Source: JBCCWR01 sp039193385 (GTDB lineage: Bacteria; Verrucomicrobiota; Verrucomicrobiia; Methylacidiphilales; JBCCWR01). Taken from it: DNA of 64,000 nucleotides. This document shows positions 27,827 through 36,189 of the stretch, piece by piece (the first letter of the stretch is position 1; each line of letters opens with the position of its first letter). Both the position numbers and the translations under genes were made by a program. The notes below the pieces were generated by a model that worked only from the letters and a program-made list of their open reading frames with translations, did not search any database and was not told the origin of the DNA. The stretch is from assembly GCA_039193385.1 (NCBI GenBank), contig JBCCWR010000002.1, positions 8,992-72,991 on the forward strand. The letters are read 5' to 3'.

Positions 27827-28732
27827 ATGAGAGAACAAAACGAAAACGCCATAACGATCCAAGGCCTCCGTAAGACCTTTTCCGGTTTTCAACTAGGACC
27901 TTTGGATATGAATATCCCGAAGGGATCTGTATACGGATATGTCGGGCCTAATGGTTCTGGAAAGACGACGACGCTGGATCTCCTATTCGCAATGGGTGTG
28001 CCTGATGGCGGCACCGTACAAATGTGCGGAATCGACGCTTTCCGTGATGAGGTAGCGATGAAACGGAAGGCTGCCTACATGCCCACGGACATCAGCTACG
28101 CCACCTGGGGCGTGGTCTGGAAAGCCATCCGCTTCGTGCGTGGTTTTCACACCGACCGTTGGGATGACGCCTACTGCGAGTCTTTGCTCAAGCGTTTTGA
28201 CATCGGCTCACACGACAAGATATCTTCCCTCTCTTTCGGTAGCCAAACCAAACTCGCTCTCATTCTCGCCTTGTCCTGGAAACCTGAGATCCTTGTATTG
28301 GACGAACCCTCGACAGGGCTCGATGCCCTGGCCAAGCGAGAACTCTATGCCGAGTTACTTGACATCGTGAGTGATGAAGAGCGCACGATTCTTGTTTCTT
28401 CCCACAACCTTGCAGACCTCGAACGATTTGCCGATCACCTCGGAATCATCCGGAAGGGTAAGATCATCCATGAAGGGCCCACGAACGAAATCGTGGATCG
28501 CTACCGCTTGGTCAAATTCCAGTTGCCTGAAGGCAGGGACTTCGAATCCGAGCCAGGGCTGACGCTCATGGCCAATCAAGGAGGGCACTGCCAAGTGTTG
28601 GTGGATCAAAAACTAGTGCCTATCGAGGCTCTAGCGGCACGGGGAATTTCTGTAAAGAACCAGACTAGCCTTAACTTAGAGGATCTCTTCGTAGCCCTTC
28701 TCAAGCCAAACTCAACCTCGAGCGACTCATGA
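27827..28732 (+). CDS. ABC transporter ATP-binding protein
   Basis: A 301-residue ATPase with Walker A GPNGSGKTTT at residues 40-49, a degenerate signature SLSFGSQ near 134-140 in place of LSGGQ, Walker B ILVLDEPSTGLD near 155-166, and the switch His in VSSHNL. The C-terminal 80 residues follow the pattern of YtrB-type exporter ATPases. Its stop overlaps the permease start by 4 bp (ATGA), indicating translational coupling. With the GntR regulator it forms a YtrA/YtrB-like stress- or antibiotic-responsive exporter; the substrate is unknown. Confidence 0.93.
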   Translation: MREQNENAITIQGLRKTFSGFQLGPLDMNIPKGSVYGYVGPNGSGKTTTLDLLFAMGVPDGGTVQMCGIDAFRDEVAMKRKAAYMPTDISYATWGVVWKAIRFVRGFHTDRWDDAYCESLLKRFDIGSHDKISSLSFGSQTKLALILALSWKPEILVLDEPSTGLDALAKRELYAELLDIVSDEERTILVSSHNLADLERFADHLGIIRKGKIIHEGPTNEIVDRYRLVKFQLPEGRDFESEPGLTLMANQGGHCQVLVDQKLVPIEALAARGISVKNQTSLNLEDLFVALLKPNSTSSDS

Positions 28733-30087
28733 TCAAACAGATAGCATTCGATTATTTGGCACGGTGGGGATGGCTGTGGTGTCTTGGACTCCTGCTACAC
28801 CTCTTCGCATCCGTTAGTGGTCTCTGGGTGGAGGACCCCTTCGTTTTTTTATACGGCCTTATTGCTCTAAGCGCCCTTCTTCTCTTGGTCGACGCACATC
28901 GTGGAGCTGCACGAGCAATCCTTTTGCAATCCGCCAACTATGTAAAACTGGGAAGGACCTGGTGGTGGATGGCGGTGGGAATTCCATTTCTCTTGCTCGG
29001 TGCCACAGTGGTCTTATCTGCTGGAATAGCATGGCTCTTTTTCGAGGAGCCGCACTTTCATCTCAATCAGTTTCTGTTCGCACTCTTTTTCCCTCCCATC
29101 TCGCTGGGAATGATCTTCATTGGATGCACTGGAAGTTCAAAAGTGTTTCAACCACAGAGAAAAGAAGGATGGATCTGTTTTTTGATTGGGTTTGTCGGTT
29201 TTTATGGGGTAATAGGAGATTATCTTGTCCCATCTAATGTAACTACAGGTATCGTAGTTGCTCTAGGTATTCTTTGTCCGGTGATCGCCTGGTTTCGCGC
29301 GCCCCGGCTCGTGTTGTGGAGAATCGGTGCTATTGCAGAAGCAGATCACGTGTCCAATAAAAATGTGTCTTCTTCGATACTTCCTCCTGCTGTTCGTCGC
29401 CGTTACACCCTTTTCACTCTCTTGTTGTCCTACCATCTACCCCTATTCGGCGTCCTGGGGTTGGGCCTCTTCGCGTTTTTGATGGTGTATACCAGCGGCT
29501 TTTCAGAGCAACCCGAGCTATCGCGAGAGCCAAGGCTATTTCTTGTTTCGGGGTTAAACGGCGCAATGATCGTGTCCTTCTTCATGAGCCAAGGAATGAT
29601 CCTTTCCCAGCTTCGACTCCTGCGCCTCGCCCCTCTGACCCGAAGCAAGATTACCTCACTTGTTGTCTTCGGATGCACAGCAGGCTCTTTGGTGTGGGCA
29701 GGGGTTCTGCTTCTTATCTTCTTGGTACTTCCATGGCTCATACATCCTGAGACACCGACTGTTCAACTCCTGAGATATTTATCGAAGGATGTCATCGGGA
29801 CTATTCCTCTAAGTCTTACTATGATCTTCTTTATGTCGAGTGCATACTCGCTATCTCTGCTATATGGCCAAACCGTAGCGGGGCACCTCATTCAATTTAT
29901 CGGAGGCACGCTGACATTTTATTTGATCTTCTTCGGAGGCACACTGGCTTTGAGCTACGGGTCTGACTACCCCTCATGGCCTTTTTACATAGCGTTTGTG
30001 ACCATGGTGATCACGGCCTGGCTGACCACATATGCGGTGCTCGGTAAAAACACGCTCTGGAGAGCCATCGTTACTAGGCCGAAGTGA
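28729..30087 (+). CDS. ABC transporter permease-like membrane protein
   Basis: A 452-residue polytopic membrane protein with about ten hydrophobic segments, for example WLWCLGLLLHLFASVSGL, WWWMAVGIPFLLLGATVV and LIQFIGGTLTFYLIFFGG. No soluble domain is visible. Because its start overlaps the ATPase stop, it is the membrane partner of that ATPase. I do not recognise a named permease family. It is the last gene before the mobile-element island. Confidence 0.85.
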   Translation: MIKQIAFDYLARWGWLWCLGLLLHLFASVSGLWVEDPFVFLYGLIALSALLLLVDAHRGAARAILLQSANYVKLGRTWWWMAVGIPFLLLGATVVLSAGIAWLFFEEPHFHLNQFLFALFFPPISLGMIFIGCTGSSKVFQPQRKEGWICFLIGFVGFYGVIGDYLVPSNVTTGIVVALGILCPVIAWFRAPRLVLWRIGAIAEADHVSNKNVSSSILPPAVRRRYTLFTLLLSYHLPLFGVLGLGLFAFLMVYTSGFSEQPELSREPRLFLVSGLNGAMIVSFFMSQGMILSQLRLLRLAPLTRSKITSLVVFGCTAGSLVWAGVLLLIFLVLPWLIHPETPTVQLLRYLSKDVIGTIPLSLTMIFFMSSAYSLSLLYGQTVAGHLIQFIGGTLTFYLIFFGGTLALSYGSDYPSWPFYIAFVTMVITAWLTTYAVLGKNTLWRAIVTRPK

Positions 30088-30215
30088 CAATGAGACCACA
30101 TCAAAGAGTTCGATCGGGCTCTCTATCTTAGACCACTCAAAGGAAATAAGAGATAGGAAAATTATCCTATGGGCTGAATACGAAGTCCTGAATGACTCTT
30201 ATTTAACCTCCATCA

Positions 30216-30255
30216 AACAATAGAGGGCGAGTCAGATGTGCCTAACTTTTCCATA
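30216..30255. repeat. Intergenic repeat, family 1, half copy
   Basis: CAATAGAGGGCGAGTCAGAT followed by GTG is nearly identical to the left-arm half of the copy at 4621. It lies in the 475-bp non-coding stretch 30088-30562 and has no matching right arm nearby. Confidence 0.5.
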
Positions 30256-30268
30256 GTAGACAGACAGG

Positions 30269-30341
30269 TATAACGTAAAGGGTTTATGGATCACTTACAC
30301 TCTGAGGCTCGTTGTCCATAGCCAGAACTGATCTCACTTTC
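30269..30341. repeat. 73-bp direct repeat, copy A
   Basis: The segment from TATAACGTAAAGGG to GATCTCACTTTC is repeated at 31594-31666 with a single difference. Each copy is followed after about 30 bp by CTACGATCTGC. The two copies bracket the toxin-antitoxin pair, the Rhs fragment and an IS66 relic. Confidence 0.85.
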
Positions 30342-30357
30342 CAGCCAGAGGGCATTT

Positions 30358-30480
30358 GTTATTTGCTTGTCCTACGATCTGCGAATTGACATCTATTCTT
30401 CTGAATTGATTGCTCACCTAGACGGGATCAACCAGGAAAAAGCAGTCAGTCTGCAGATCGTAGAGCAAGCCAAATAATAA
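30358..30480. repeat. Inverted repeat containing a REP-like motif
   Basis: The left arm TTATTTGCTTGTCCTACGAT followed by CTGC and the right arm, whose complement reads TTATTTGGCTTGCTCTACGA followed by TCTGC, are about 75 bp apart. The inner part CTACGATCTGCAGACTGACT is found again at 31694-31713 beside the end of the RAYT gene, which fits a REP/REPIN unit. Confidence 0.5.
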
Positions 30481-30562
30481 CAGCCTCATTCATCATTCCG
30501 GTTCACCTGAAACAGGGGAATAAGAAGTGGAATTTCGCTAAAGGTTGTTCTAAGTTATTTAT

Positions 30563-30757
30563 ATGACCGTCAAAGAAATAGCTCGTGATGTCGTGGAACA
30601 TGCCCCTGATAGTTGTTCATGGGAAGAGTTAATAGACAACCTTCGGCTGAGACAGACTCTTGCTAAGAGCAGGGAAAACAGTGAACAAGGTGAAATGCTT
30701 ACATCCCAAGAACTGAAGAAAGAGCTATCTGAATGGGCAACAAATCGTTCCACGTAA
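30563..30757 (+). CDS. Putative antitoxin of a RelE/ParE-type module
   Basis: A 64-residue acidic protein (MTVKEIARDVVEHAPD) with a short helical N-terminal part and a Glu-rich, probably unstructured C-terminus, typical of small antitoxins that bind a RelE/ParE toxin. It overlaps the toxin gene by 25 bp. The family is not clear: CSWEELIDNLRLRQTLAKS resembles short addiction-module proteins used with ParE-like toxins. It is probably autoregulated together with the toxin. Confidence 0.72.
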   Translation: MTVKEIARDVVEHAPDSCSWEELIDNLRLRQTLAKSRENSEQGEMLTSQELKKELSEWATNRST

Positions 30758-31047
30758 TTTTTGCTCGTAATTCAAAAGAACATCTTCAATCCATTGCAGA
30801 GTATATAGCACCGGATGATCCCATTCGGGCCATAAGCTTTTGTGATGAGTTGATTGATTATGCGCTGACGCTTTCAAAAAGTCCGTACAAAGGAACGCCC
30901 TACAACATAGAGGGACATGAAGGATTACGAGTCATAGGCTACGGCAAAAGATACAAGTATTTGATTATCTATAAGGTGATTGAAGAGGAGGGTGTAGTAG
31001 AAGTATGGGCCTTTTGGCATGGATCAAGAATGCCGCCTGAACTCTAA
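30733..31047 (+). CDS. RelE/ParE-superfamily toxin
   Basis: A 104-residue basic protein with the ParE/RelE fold signature: FARNSKEHLQSIAEYIAPDD, AISFCDELIDYAL, KGTPYNIEGHEGLRVIGYG, KYLIIYKVIEE and the final VEVWAFWHGSR. ParE-like members act on gyrase and RelE-like ones cleave mRNA on the ribosome; the sequence does not decide which. The gene starts within the antitoxin gene, as is common. It lies inside the stretch bracketed by the 73-bp direct repeats. Confidence 0.85.
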   Translation: MGNKSFHVIFARNSKEHLQSIAEYIAPDDPIRAISFCDELIDYALTLSKSPYKGTPYNIEGHEGLRVIGYGKRYKYLIIYKVIEEEGVVEVWAFWHGSRMPPEL

Positions 31048-31092
31048 CTTTCCCCTCATCATTATCAAACCCACCTCATCGAAATCGACCCA

Positions 31093-31431
31093 TGAATCAG
31101 GCAGCCGTTTCGTCTTCGTCTACGACGGCCTCGACTAACGCATTGAAGCATTAGAGCACACCAGTGGTGCCCTCACCAAGACAACCAGTTACCTCTATGA
31201 TGGCCTCCTACCCGTCGCCCATCTTGACGAAACCAATGAAGTCACCCTCCATGTCACCAGAGGTCTCGACCTCTCAGGCACCATGTCCGGTGCCGGCGGC
31301 ATTGGTGGCATCCTCGCCACCACGCGCACATCCATCATTCCGGACTCCTCATCTCAAACTGGGGAATCCAGTGGGTCACAGGGTGGATTTAGTCCTTCCT
31401 ACTTCTTCTACCACGGCCTCAACAAGGGCTA
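31093..31431 (+). pseudogene. Orphan Rhs/YD-repeat core fragment with in-frame stop
   Basis: One frame encodes FVFVYDGLD, then TAA, then RIEALEHTSGALTKTTSYL, YDGLLPVAHLDETNEVT, TRGLDLSGTMSGAGGIGGIL and FSPSYFFYHG. These are the Rhs-associated core motifs (YDG-, RGLDLSG-, GAGGIGGL-, YFY-type). The TAA after DGLD interrupts it, and homology to IS66 DNA begins at about 31408. There is no start or toxin tip. It is divergent in sequence from, and opposite in direction to, the large RHS gene at 36623-44905, so it derives from another Rhs gene. Confidence 0.7.
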
Positions 31432-31579
31432 AGGTTTTAGATGCCTTCTTTGCCTTAGGCTTATGATTGCTGGCGTTTTTAGCTACATACTCCCCACGGG
31501 CTCGCCTGCGATGACAAAACCATGTCGAAAAGGTCTGCTGGCCTATCCCATAATGCCTGCAAAATTGCGAAGCTGGCAT
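31376..31579 (-). pseudogene. IS66 TnpA (OrfA) fragment
   Basis: This 67-codon frame begins MPASQFCRHYGIGQQTFSTW, the N-terminal helix-turn-helix of IS66 OrfA, and continues GEYVAKNASNHKPKAKKA. It matches the interrupted tnpA at 35737-36112 but keeps 11 bp that are deleted there. Both ends are truncated: the left end fuses into the Rhs fragment near 31410 and the right end stops just before the 73-bp repeat. Confidence 0.75.
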
Positions 31580-31593
31580 ACCGCTTACACATA

Positions 31594-31666
31594 TATAACG
31601 TAAACGGTTTATGGATCACTTACACTCTGAGGCTCGTTGTCCATAGCCAGAACTGATCTCACTTTC
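31594..31666. repeat. 73-bp direct repeat, copy B
   Basis: Copy of 30269-30341 with one difference (TAAACGG instead of TAAAGGG). It is followed by the REP-like motif at 31694-31713 and then by the 3' end of the RAYT gene. Confidence 0.85.
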
Positions 31667-31732
31667 GTATCTCTATTTCTTCAACACCAAATACTACGAT
31701 CTGCAGACTGACTCTTTCTGCTTTAAGTCCCA

Positions 31733-32857
31733 TCAGCTGAAAACATTGTTTTTGAGGTCACGGAAGACGGTGAGATCACCCCAGTCCGCACCTATCATCT
31801 TTCTGGAAGCTGAAGTTCTGTTTTCATACGTAGGATAAAGTTTTGTATCATTGAGCTTTTGTTGGCTGATACCTTTTCTTCTGGCTTGCTCTTTTTCCCT
31901 CTGTTTCTGAGCTTTGAGTTGCCTGAACCAAGCATCCACAAACTCTTTACTGCCCAACACAGCACCATCACTCATGTAGCGCACACGACATCGCAGCACC
32001 TGGGGTAAAGATAACCGTCCCCCTTCTGCAACAACCTTCTTCACCTGTTCAGGATCATAAGAAGCCACAGCCGATCCAGCAAAACGCTCGCCACCTTGCC
32101 CTCTCTTAGTCCTAACTTGCGCCTTGGTCACCTGAGCACCTTTCATCACCAGTAAGGTTCGGTAAACTCTCTGCGTGGCATCCCACCTCACACGATCATA
32201 AATAGCTTTCAAACCAGACTGAGCTTTCTTACTACCTGCTACCGCCTCCCCATAACCACACCAACGGTAATCCTTAGGATCGGAAACCAACTTGGCTCTC
32301 ACGCAATTAAGATCAATGTAGGCAGCCACCGCGGCTAGCGCAGCCTCACTATTCTCCATAAGCACACTCTTAAAGCGTTCCGCCCAAACGGTACCATAAC
32401 GGGTTTTACCCTCATTTTCTTGGGCTGCCCTTGATTTGTTGTACCAGATAGTAAAACGCTGTTTGAGTTCCTTCATAAAAAACGAAACATCACCCATACG
32501 TTTGAAAGCCTTCTGACGTTCGTACTCAGCCTCCACACCACCTTTTGAGAGTGTAGATTGTAATGTAGCAGCCATCGCAGGCTTTTTAGGATAAAGCAGA
32601 GCAAAACGTCGGACCAACTCAACATCGGAAATGTTCTTCTTATTCTCATCAAGAGGGACTCGCACCAAAATATGAAAGTGATTACTCATAATGGCATACG
32701 TAATGACTTCCACACCACAGAACTCCGCCACCTGCCAGATCTGTTTGCGTAAAACTTCCTTCTCCTTATCTTTGAGCAGAAACATACCCCCAACACAACG
32801 ACTGATGCAGTGATACACAGCCGTCTGCCCTTCAACTTTAATCCGTGCCGTTCTCAT
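31733..32857 (-). CDS. RAYT: Y1 HUH transposase of the REP-associated type
   Basis: A 374-residue protein. Residues 1-215 are a Y1_Tnp domain: the start HCISRCVGGMFLL, the HUH motif in AIMSNHFHILVRV near residues 58-70 and the probable catalytic Tyr in AAYIDLNCVRAK. The long basic C-terminus (about 215-374) is unlike compact IS200 transposases and fits a RAYT. RAYTs are single-copy domesticated-type enzymes linked to REP/REPIN repeats; the repeat CTACGATCTGCAGACTGACT lies 20 bp past its stop and again in inverted form at 30358-30480. The start ATG at 32857 directly precedes the catalytic domain. It is intact in this window. Confidence 0.85.
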   Translation of the reverse strand: MRTARIKVEGQTAVYHCISRCVGGMFLLKDKEKEVLRKQIWQVAEFCGVEVITYAIMSNHFHILVRVPLDENKKNISDVELVRRFALLYPKKPAMAATLQSTLSKGGVEAEYERQKAFKRMGDVSFFMKELKQRFTIWYNKSRAAQENEGKTRYGTVWAERFKSVLMENSEAALAAVAAYIDLNCVRAKLVSDPKDYRWCGYGEAVAGSKKAQSGLKAIYDRVRWDATQRVYRTLLVMKGAQVTKAQVRTKRGQGGERFAGSAVASYDPEQVKKVVAEGGRLSLPQVLRCRVRYMSDGAVLGSKEFVDAWFRQLKAQKQREKEQARRKGISQQKLNDTKLYPTYENRTSASRKMIGADWGDLTVFRDLKNNVFS

Positions 32858-32869
32858 ATCATGTTCCTT

Positions 32870-33736
32870 ATTTCGTTTACTTCAAACAACTTATGACAGA
32901 TCAAACAGGAGTCAATAATAATAAGTCTGTCCCTTGTTTATTAAAAAACTGCTATCTTTATCATGTTTTCTTCATTCATTTGAATGGAGGCCAATATAAG
33001 AATCGTCTAATGGCCCTTATATTGGTTGGGATTATCAGATCATCCTGTCCCTGGCTCACAGGTATTACTGGAGAGCGATTAAAAGCAAGATCGATAATCC
33101 CTTTAATTTTATTAACTCGTAGAGTTGCCAGAACGACCTCTGTTCTCATGTCAGTTCGCAGCACAAGGAGGAGTCATAAATCATGAATCAATCAACCACT
33201 CATATTCATTACATCGGAATCGATATCGCAAAAGACAAACTTGATGTCCATATCCTTTCCAAGGTGCTTCAAATACCTAATGATAACAAAGGGTTTCATG
33301 CCCTCTTAAAGCGATTATCAAAAATATCAAATCCTCACATTATTTGTGAAGCCTCTGGAGCTTGTCATCTCAAGTTACTCGCATTCCTTAATAAGCATGG
33401 AATCGAAATCTCTGTCATTAACCCACGACAGGTTCGTGACTTTGCTAAAGCCAAAGGACTATTAGCAAAAACTGATACCATCGATGCACGCCTGCTCACT
33501 GACTATGGAGCGTGTCTTAAACCAGCTTCTACAGAACCTCTACCTGACTTTATCCTTCAGTTAACAGAACTCGTAGATCGTAGAACACAACTACTGCAGA
33601 TGATTAATGCTGAAAGCAATCGACTCTCTTCTACCAACTCCTCAGATCTTAGAAAAATGCTTAACAGTCATATACGTTCCCTTAAAAAGCAGGTTGAGAA
33701 ACTCATCGAACTCATGGGGCAACTTGTAGATGAACA
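32870..33736 (+). mobile_element. IS110-family element, 3' part deleted
   Basis: The left part of an IS110-type element: about 300 bp of structured non-coding DNA followed by the N-terminal 185 codons of the transposase. The left boundary is not defined by the sequence and 32870 is approximate. The right part of the element, including the C-terminal domain and right end, is missing; the IS66 element begins at 33737 and nothing of IS110 reappears after it. Confidence 0.75.
32985..33150 (+). ncRNA. Candidate bridge RNA of the IS110 element
   Basis: The DNA just upstream of the IS110 transposase folds well. Stem 1 is a perfect 10-bp pairing of CCAATATAAG (32991-33000) with CTTATATTGG (33016-33025) around a 15-nt loop. 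Stem 2 pairs GGGATTATC (33028-33036) with GATAATCCC (33093-33101) and, past a single bulged A, GATC with GATC; it encloses a further hairpin CCTGT/ACAGG (33044-33062) and a large loop. A third hairpin AGAAC/GTTCT lies at 33130-33146. Bridge RNAs of the IS110 group are encoded in exactly this place and have a 5' stem-loop followed by large guide loops. The RNA is inferred, not observed. Confidence 0.55.
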
Positions 33737-33740
33737 GTAA
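33183..33740 (+). pseudogene. Truncated IS110 transposase (DEDD domain only)
   Basis: 185 residues comprising the RuvC-like DEDD domain: IGIDIAKDKLDVHI with the first Asp, IICEASGACH with the Glu, and AKTDTIDARLLTDYG with the Asp pair. The C-terminal Transposase_20 domain with the nucleophile Ser is absent. The last codons run into the IS66 end: the TAA stop at 33738-33740 is supplied by the GTAAGCG terminus. GGAGG lies about 11 bp upstream of the ATG. It cannot be active on its own. Confidence 0.9.
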
Positions 33741-33816
33741 GCGTCACATGTAGTGCCTTATAAAAAGAGTTGCGAAGTCATAGATGACATAAGTATAGGG
33801 CTATGACATCTACGAC

Positions 33817-35328
33817 TTAGGCTGCGTGTCGTAGGTGATTGTTTTGATTTTCTGCCCAGGCTTTGGGTGTGAGGTTTTTGATATCCCAGTTCGTTGAAGT
33901 GGGGATTTTTTCTAAGACATCTTTAAGATAAGCATAGGGATTAATGTTTCTTTTACGACAGGCTTCGATGATGGTGTAGAGGATAGCGCTTCGCCCTCCT
34001 GTTTGTTCTGCTCCTATGAAGAGCCAGTTCTTTTTACCAATGGCAGTGGGACGTATGGCATTTTCGATATGGTTATTATCAATGGCTACTTGTCCATGAT
34101 TGAGATACACCTCAAGCTTATCCCAATGGTTCAGAGCATAGTCGATAGCTTTACCTGAATTACTTTTGGGCAGGAAGTTTTGCTGCTTTTTCCAATAGAC
34201 AAGCATGTGTTTAATGCGGTTAATAATCGGACGGCTTTGACTCTGACGTATAACCTCTCTGAGTTTAGGTCCAGCACGCTGATGACGAAGTTTTCGTTCG
34301 ATTTGATAGAGTCTGTAAATTTGCAGTAAAACCCATCGCATACGCCTGTCGTGATCTTTAGCTTCGAAGAACTTTCTGCGAACGTGTGCCCAGCATCCTG
34401 CGAGATGAAGCTGAGGTCGAACTTTGTTTTGATAACTGGTGTAGGCACTGTAGCCATCGCACTGAAGGATGCCTTTGAAGTCAACAGGAATGATATTGTT
34501 TAAACAACTCGCACTACGTGAGCACTGCCAGTCAAAGATAGTATCATAGCCTTGCTTACCATAGACCCAGAAGTAACCCTGTTGAGTGCGACCTGATCCT
34601 GGATGTAAATAGGCGATGGGTGTTTCATCCACTTGCAAGTAATCACCCTTTTGCAGAAGCTCCTGTTGCATTTGCTTATAAATGAGTTGCAGAGAGTCAG
34701 TGGCCAGTCCCATCCAACGTGCCATGGTCTGTCTTGGAATATGGAGATCATAACGATGCCTGAAGATCTGCTGCTGGCGATAAAGTGGAAGATGATCACA
34801 ATATTTACTTACAACAATCGAAGCCATCAGTCCGGGTGATGCGTAGCATCCATCGGCTAATGTATGGAGTGGTGCAATAACAGGAGGCGTATAAGGGTTA
34901 TCTTTACGAACGTATTTGCGACGAATGATTTGCCTACGCTTGAACCTGCCAGGTTCATAGTCAAGCTGCTCGGTCACTTCCTCTCCCATCAGTCGCCACT
35001 GCTCAGGAGATGCCTTCACCTCATCAGGATCAACATAAACTTTTTCAACTGGAAGATTTTCAGGGACACGTGGCTTGCGAGCTGCAGCCTTTTTAGGAGA
35101 AGGAGTGTTCTGTTCTTCGGCCTCCGCATACGCTTCTAACTCACATACGGAGGCTTCGTCTTTTTTTCGCTCCGCCTCCTCTAAAAGCAGCAACTGATTC
35201 GGATCAACCTTCTCACTACTGCTGCCATAGATCCTGCGAGTAAGGGTATCAACTTTTTGTTCAAGCAACTTGATCTGAGCCTTGAGCAAGGCATTTTGTT
35301 CTTCAAGTTGTCTTTCCCGTTTACTCAT
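33817..35328 (-). CDS. tnpC: IS66 transposase TnpC
   Basis: The 503-residue transposase begins with a leucine-zipper-like coiled coil (LEEQNALLKAQIKLLEQKV) followed by TRRIYGSSSEK, the typical IS66 opening. The DDE residues are in LQVDETPIAYL, LQCDGYSAYTS and NNHIENAIRP. The usual zinc-finger Cys pairs between coiled coil and catalytic domain are not present, and the region around YVDPDEVKASPEQW replaces them. The C-terminal IS66_C motif INPYAYLKDVL is intact. The frame is complete, so the protein could be made, but the element lacks an intact tnpA. Confidence 0.93.
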   Translation of the reverse strand: MSKRERQLEEQNALLKAQIKLLEQKVDTLTRRIYGSSSEKVDPNQLLLLEEAERKKDEASVCELEAYAEAEEQNTPSPKKAAARKPRVPENLPVEKVYVDPDEVKASPEQWRLMGEEVTEQLDYEPGRFKRRQIIRRKYVRKDNPYTPPVIAPLHTLADGCYASPGLMASIVVSKYCDHLPLYRQQQIFRHRYDLHIPRQTMARWMGLATDSLQLIYKQMQQELLQKGDYLQVDETPIAYLHPGSGRTQQGYFWVYGKQGYDTIFDWQCSRSASCLNNIIPVDFKGILQCDGYSAYTSYQNKVRPQLHLAGCWAHVRRKFFEAKDHDRRMRWVLLQIYRLYQIERKLRHQRAGPKLREVIRQSQSRPIINRIKHMLVYWKKQQNFLPKSNSGKAIDYALNHWDKLEVYLNHGQVAIDNNHIENAIRPTAIGKKNWLFIGAEQTGGRSAILYTIIEACRKRNINPYAYLKDVLEKIPTSTNWDIKNLTPKAWAENQNNHLRHAA

Positions 35329-35376
35329 AGTTAAGCCGCTTCCACCCTAACAAATGAGTCTTATAACGTACATCTT

Positions 35377-35733
35377 TTAATCCTCACGCTCATACCAGGG
35401 ACGCATGCTACCACTCTTTAAATCAACTCCATCTGTTAACATCGCAAAAGCCTCTGGACTCAGCTTGAGTTTTACTGCATTAGGGTTCGTTGTCTTCGGC
35501 CAACTAAAACTGCCTTGCTCAAGTCGTTTGCTTAATAGCCACAACCCACTGCCATCCCAATAGATAATCTTCAGACGCGTATGCTTGCGATTGCTAAATA
35601 AAAACAAAGCGCCTCCACGAACTTCATCACACAATCTGTCTTTAACCAATGCCTCAAGTCCATTAAAACCCTTGCGCATATCACAGGGCTCCAGAGCCAC
35701 ATAAATCTTCAAGCTCCCACTAAAGCTTAACAT
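35377..35733 (-). CDS. tnpB: IS66 accessory protein TnpB
   Basis: This 118-residue protein is the IS66 Orf2 type: IYVALEPCDMRKGFNGLEAL at the start, then LFLFSNRKHTRLKIIYWDGS and GLWLLSKRLEQGSFSWP. It is needed for transposition in IS66 but has no established catalytic role. The start ATG lies 3 bp after the tnpA stop. The frame is intact. Confidence 0.93.
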   Translation of the reverse strand: MLSFSGSLKIYVALEPCDMRKGFNGLEALVKDRLCDEVRGGALFLFSNRKHTRLKIIYWDGSGLWLLSKRLEQGSFSWPKTTNPNAVKLKLSPEAFAMLTDGVDLKSGSMRPWYERED

Positions 35734-35736
35734 CTC

Positions 35737-36112
35737 TTACTTGCCCAAAAGATTTACTAACTCAGCTACCAGTGGCAGTTGACTACGATCACTGACTTCC
35801 ACCTTCGTCCCGTTAGCCAATTCCACCTTGAGAACACCTGGCTTTGCTTCGACCACGGCCTCTACCAGAGCTAAGGATTTAGGTGCCTTCTTTACCTTAG
35901 GCTTATGATTGCTGGTGTCTTTAGCTATATACTCGCCACGGGCTCGCCTGCGATTACAAAAAGGTCTGCTGGCCTATCCCATAATGCCTGCAAAATTGTG
36001 AGGCTGGCATCCCGCTCTTTTCAAACTCATCAAGTAATGCTTCACGTTTCTCGGGCGGCAATGTCACGCGTCCTAACACATCTGTTTTTAAGATCTCTAG
36101 CTCTTCGTTCAT
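35737..36112 (-). pseudogene. tnpA: IS66 tnpA with an 11-bp deletion
   Basis: From the ATG at 36112 the frame encodes MNEELEILKTDVLGR, then SGMPASQFCRHYGIGQQTF, and stops at once (TTG TAA). Comparison with the fragment at 31376-31579 shows 11 bp missing at about 35957-35962, between two AAAA runs. Putting them back restores a frame that continues through GEYIAKDTSNHKPKVKKAP and ends LLGK with TAA at 35737, three bp from tnpB. The DNA-binding accessory protein is therefore inactivated in this copy. Confidence 0.88.
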
Positions 36113-36189
36113 CAGTAATGTCGTATACTACCCTTTACGACTTTACCTATGCCACCCTCATCGTACGGCACTACACGTGACGCTTACGC

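Larger units (their letters stand above)
33737..36187 (-). mobile_element. IS66-family insertion sequence
   Basis: The element is 2451 bp with terminal inverted repeats at 33737-33757 and 36167-36187, starting GTAAGCGTCAC and matching at 20 of 21 positions. It carries tnpA (broken), tnpB and tnpC on the minus strand in the usual order. The 8 bp outside each end (GATGAACA left, GCTTAGCA right) are not a duplication, so DNA next to the element was lost or rearranged after insertion. Confidence 0.93.

Noticed and set aside
32845..33186. Plus-strand frame of 113 codons upstream of the IS110 transposase
   Set aside because: It covers the stem-loop region interpreted as a bridge RNA, and has no protein motif or ribosome-binding site.
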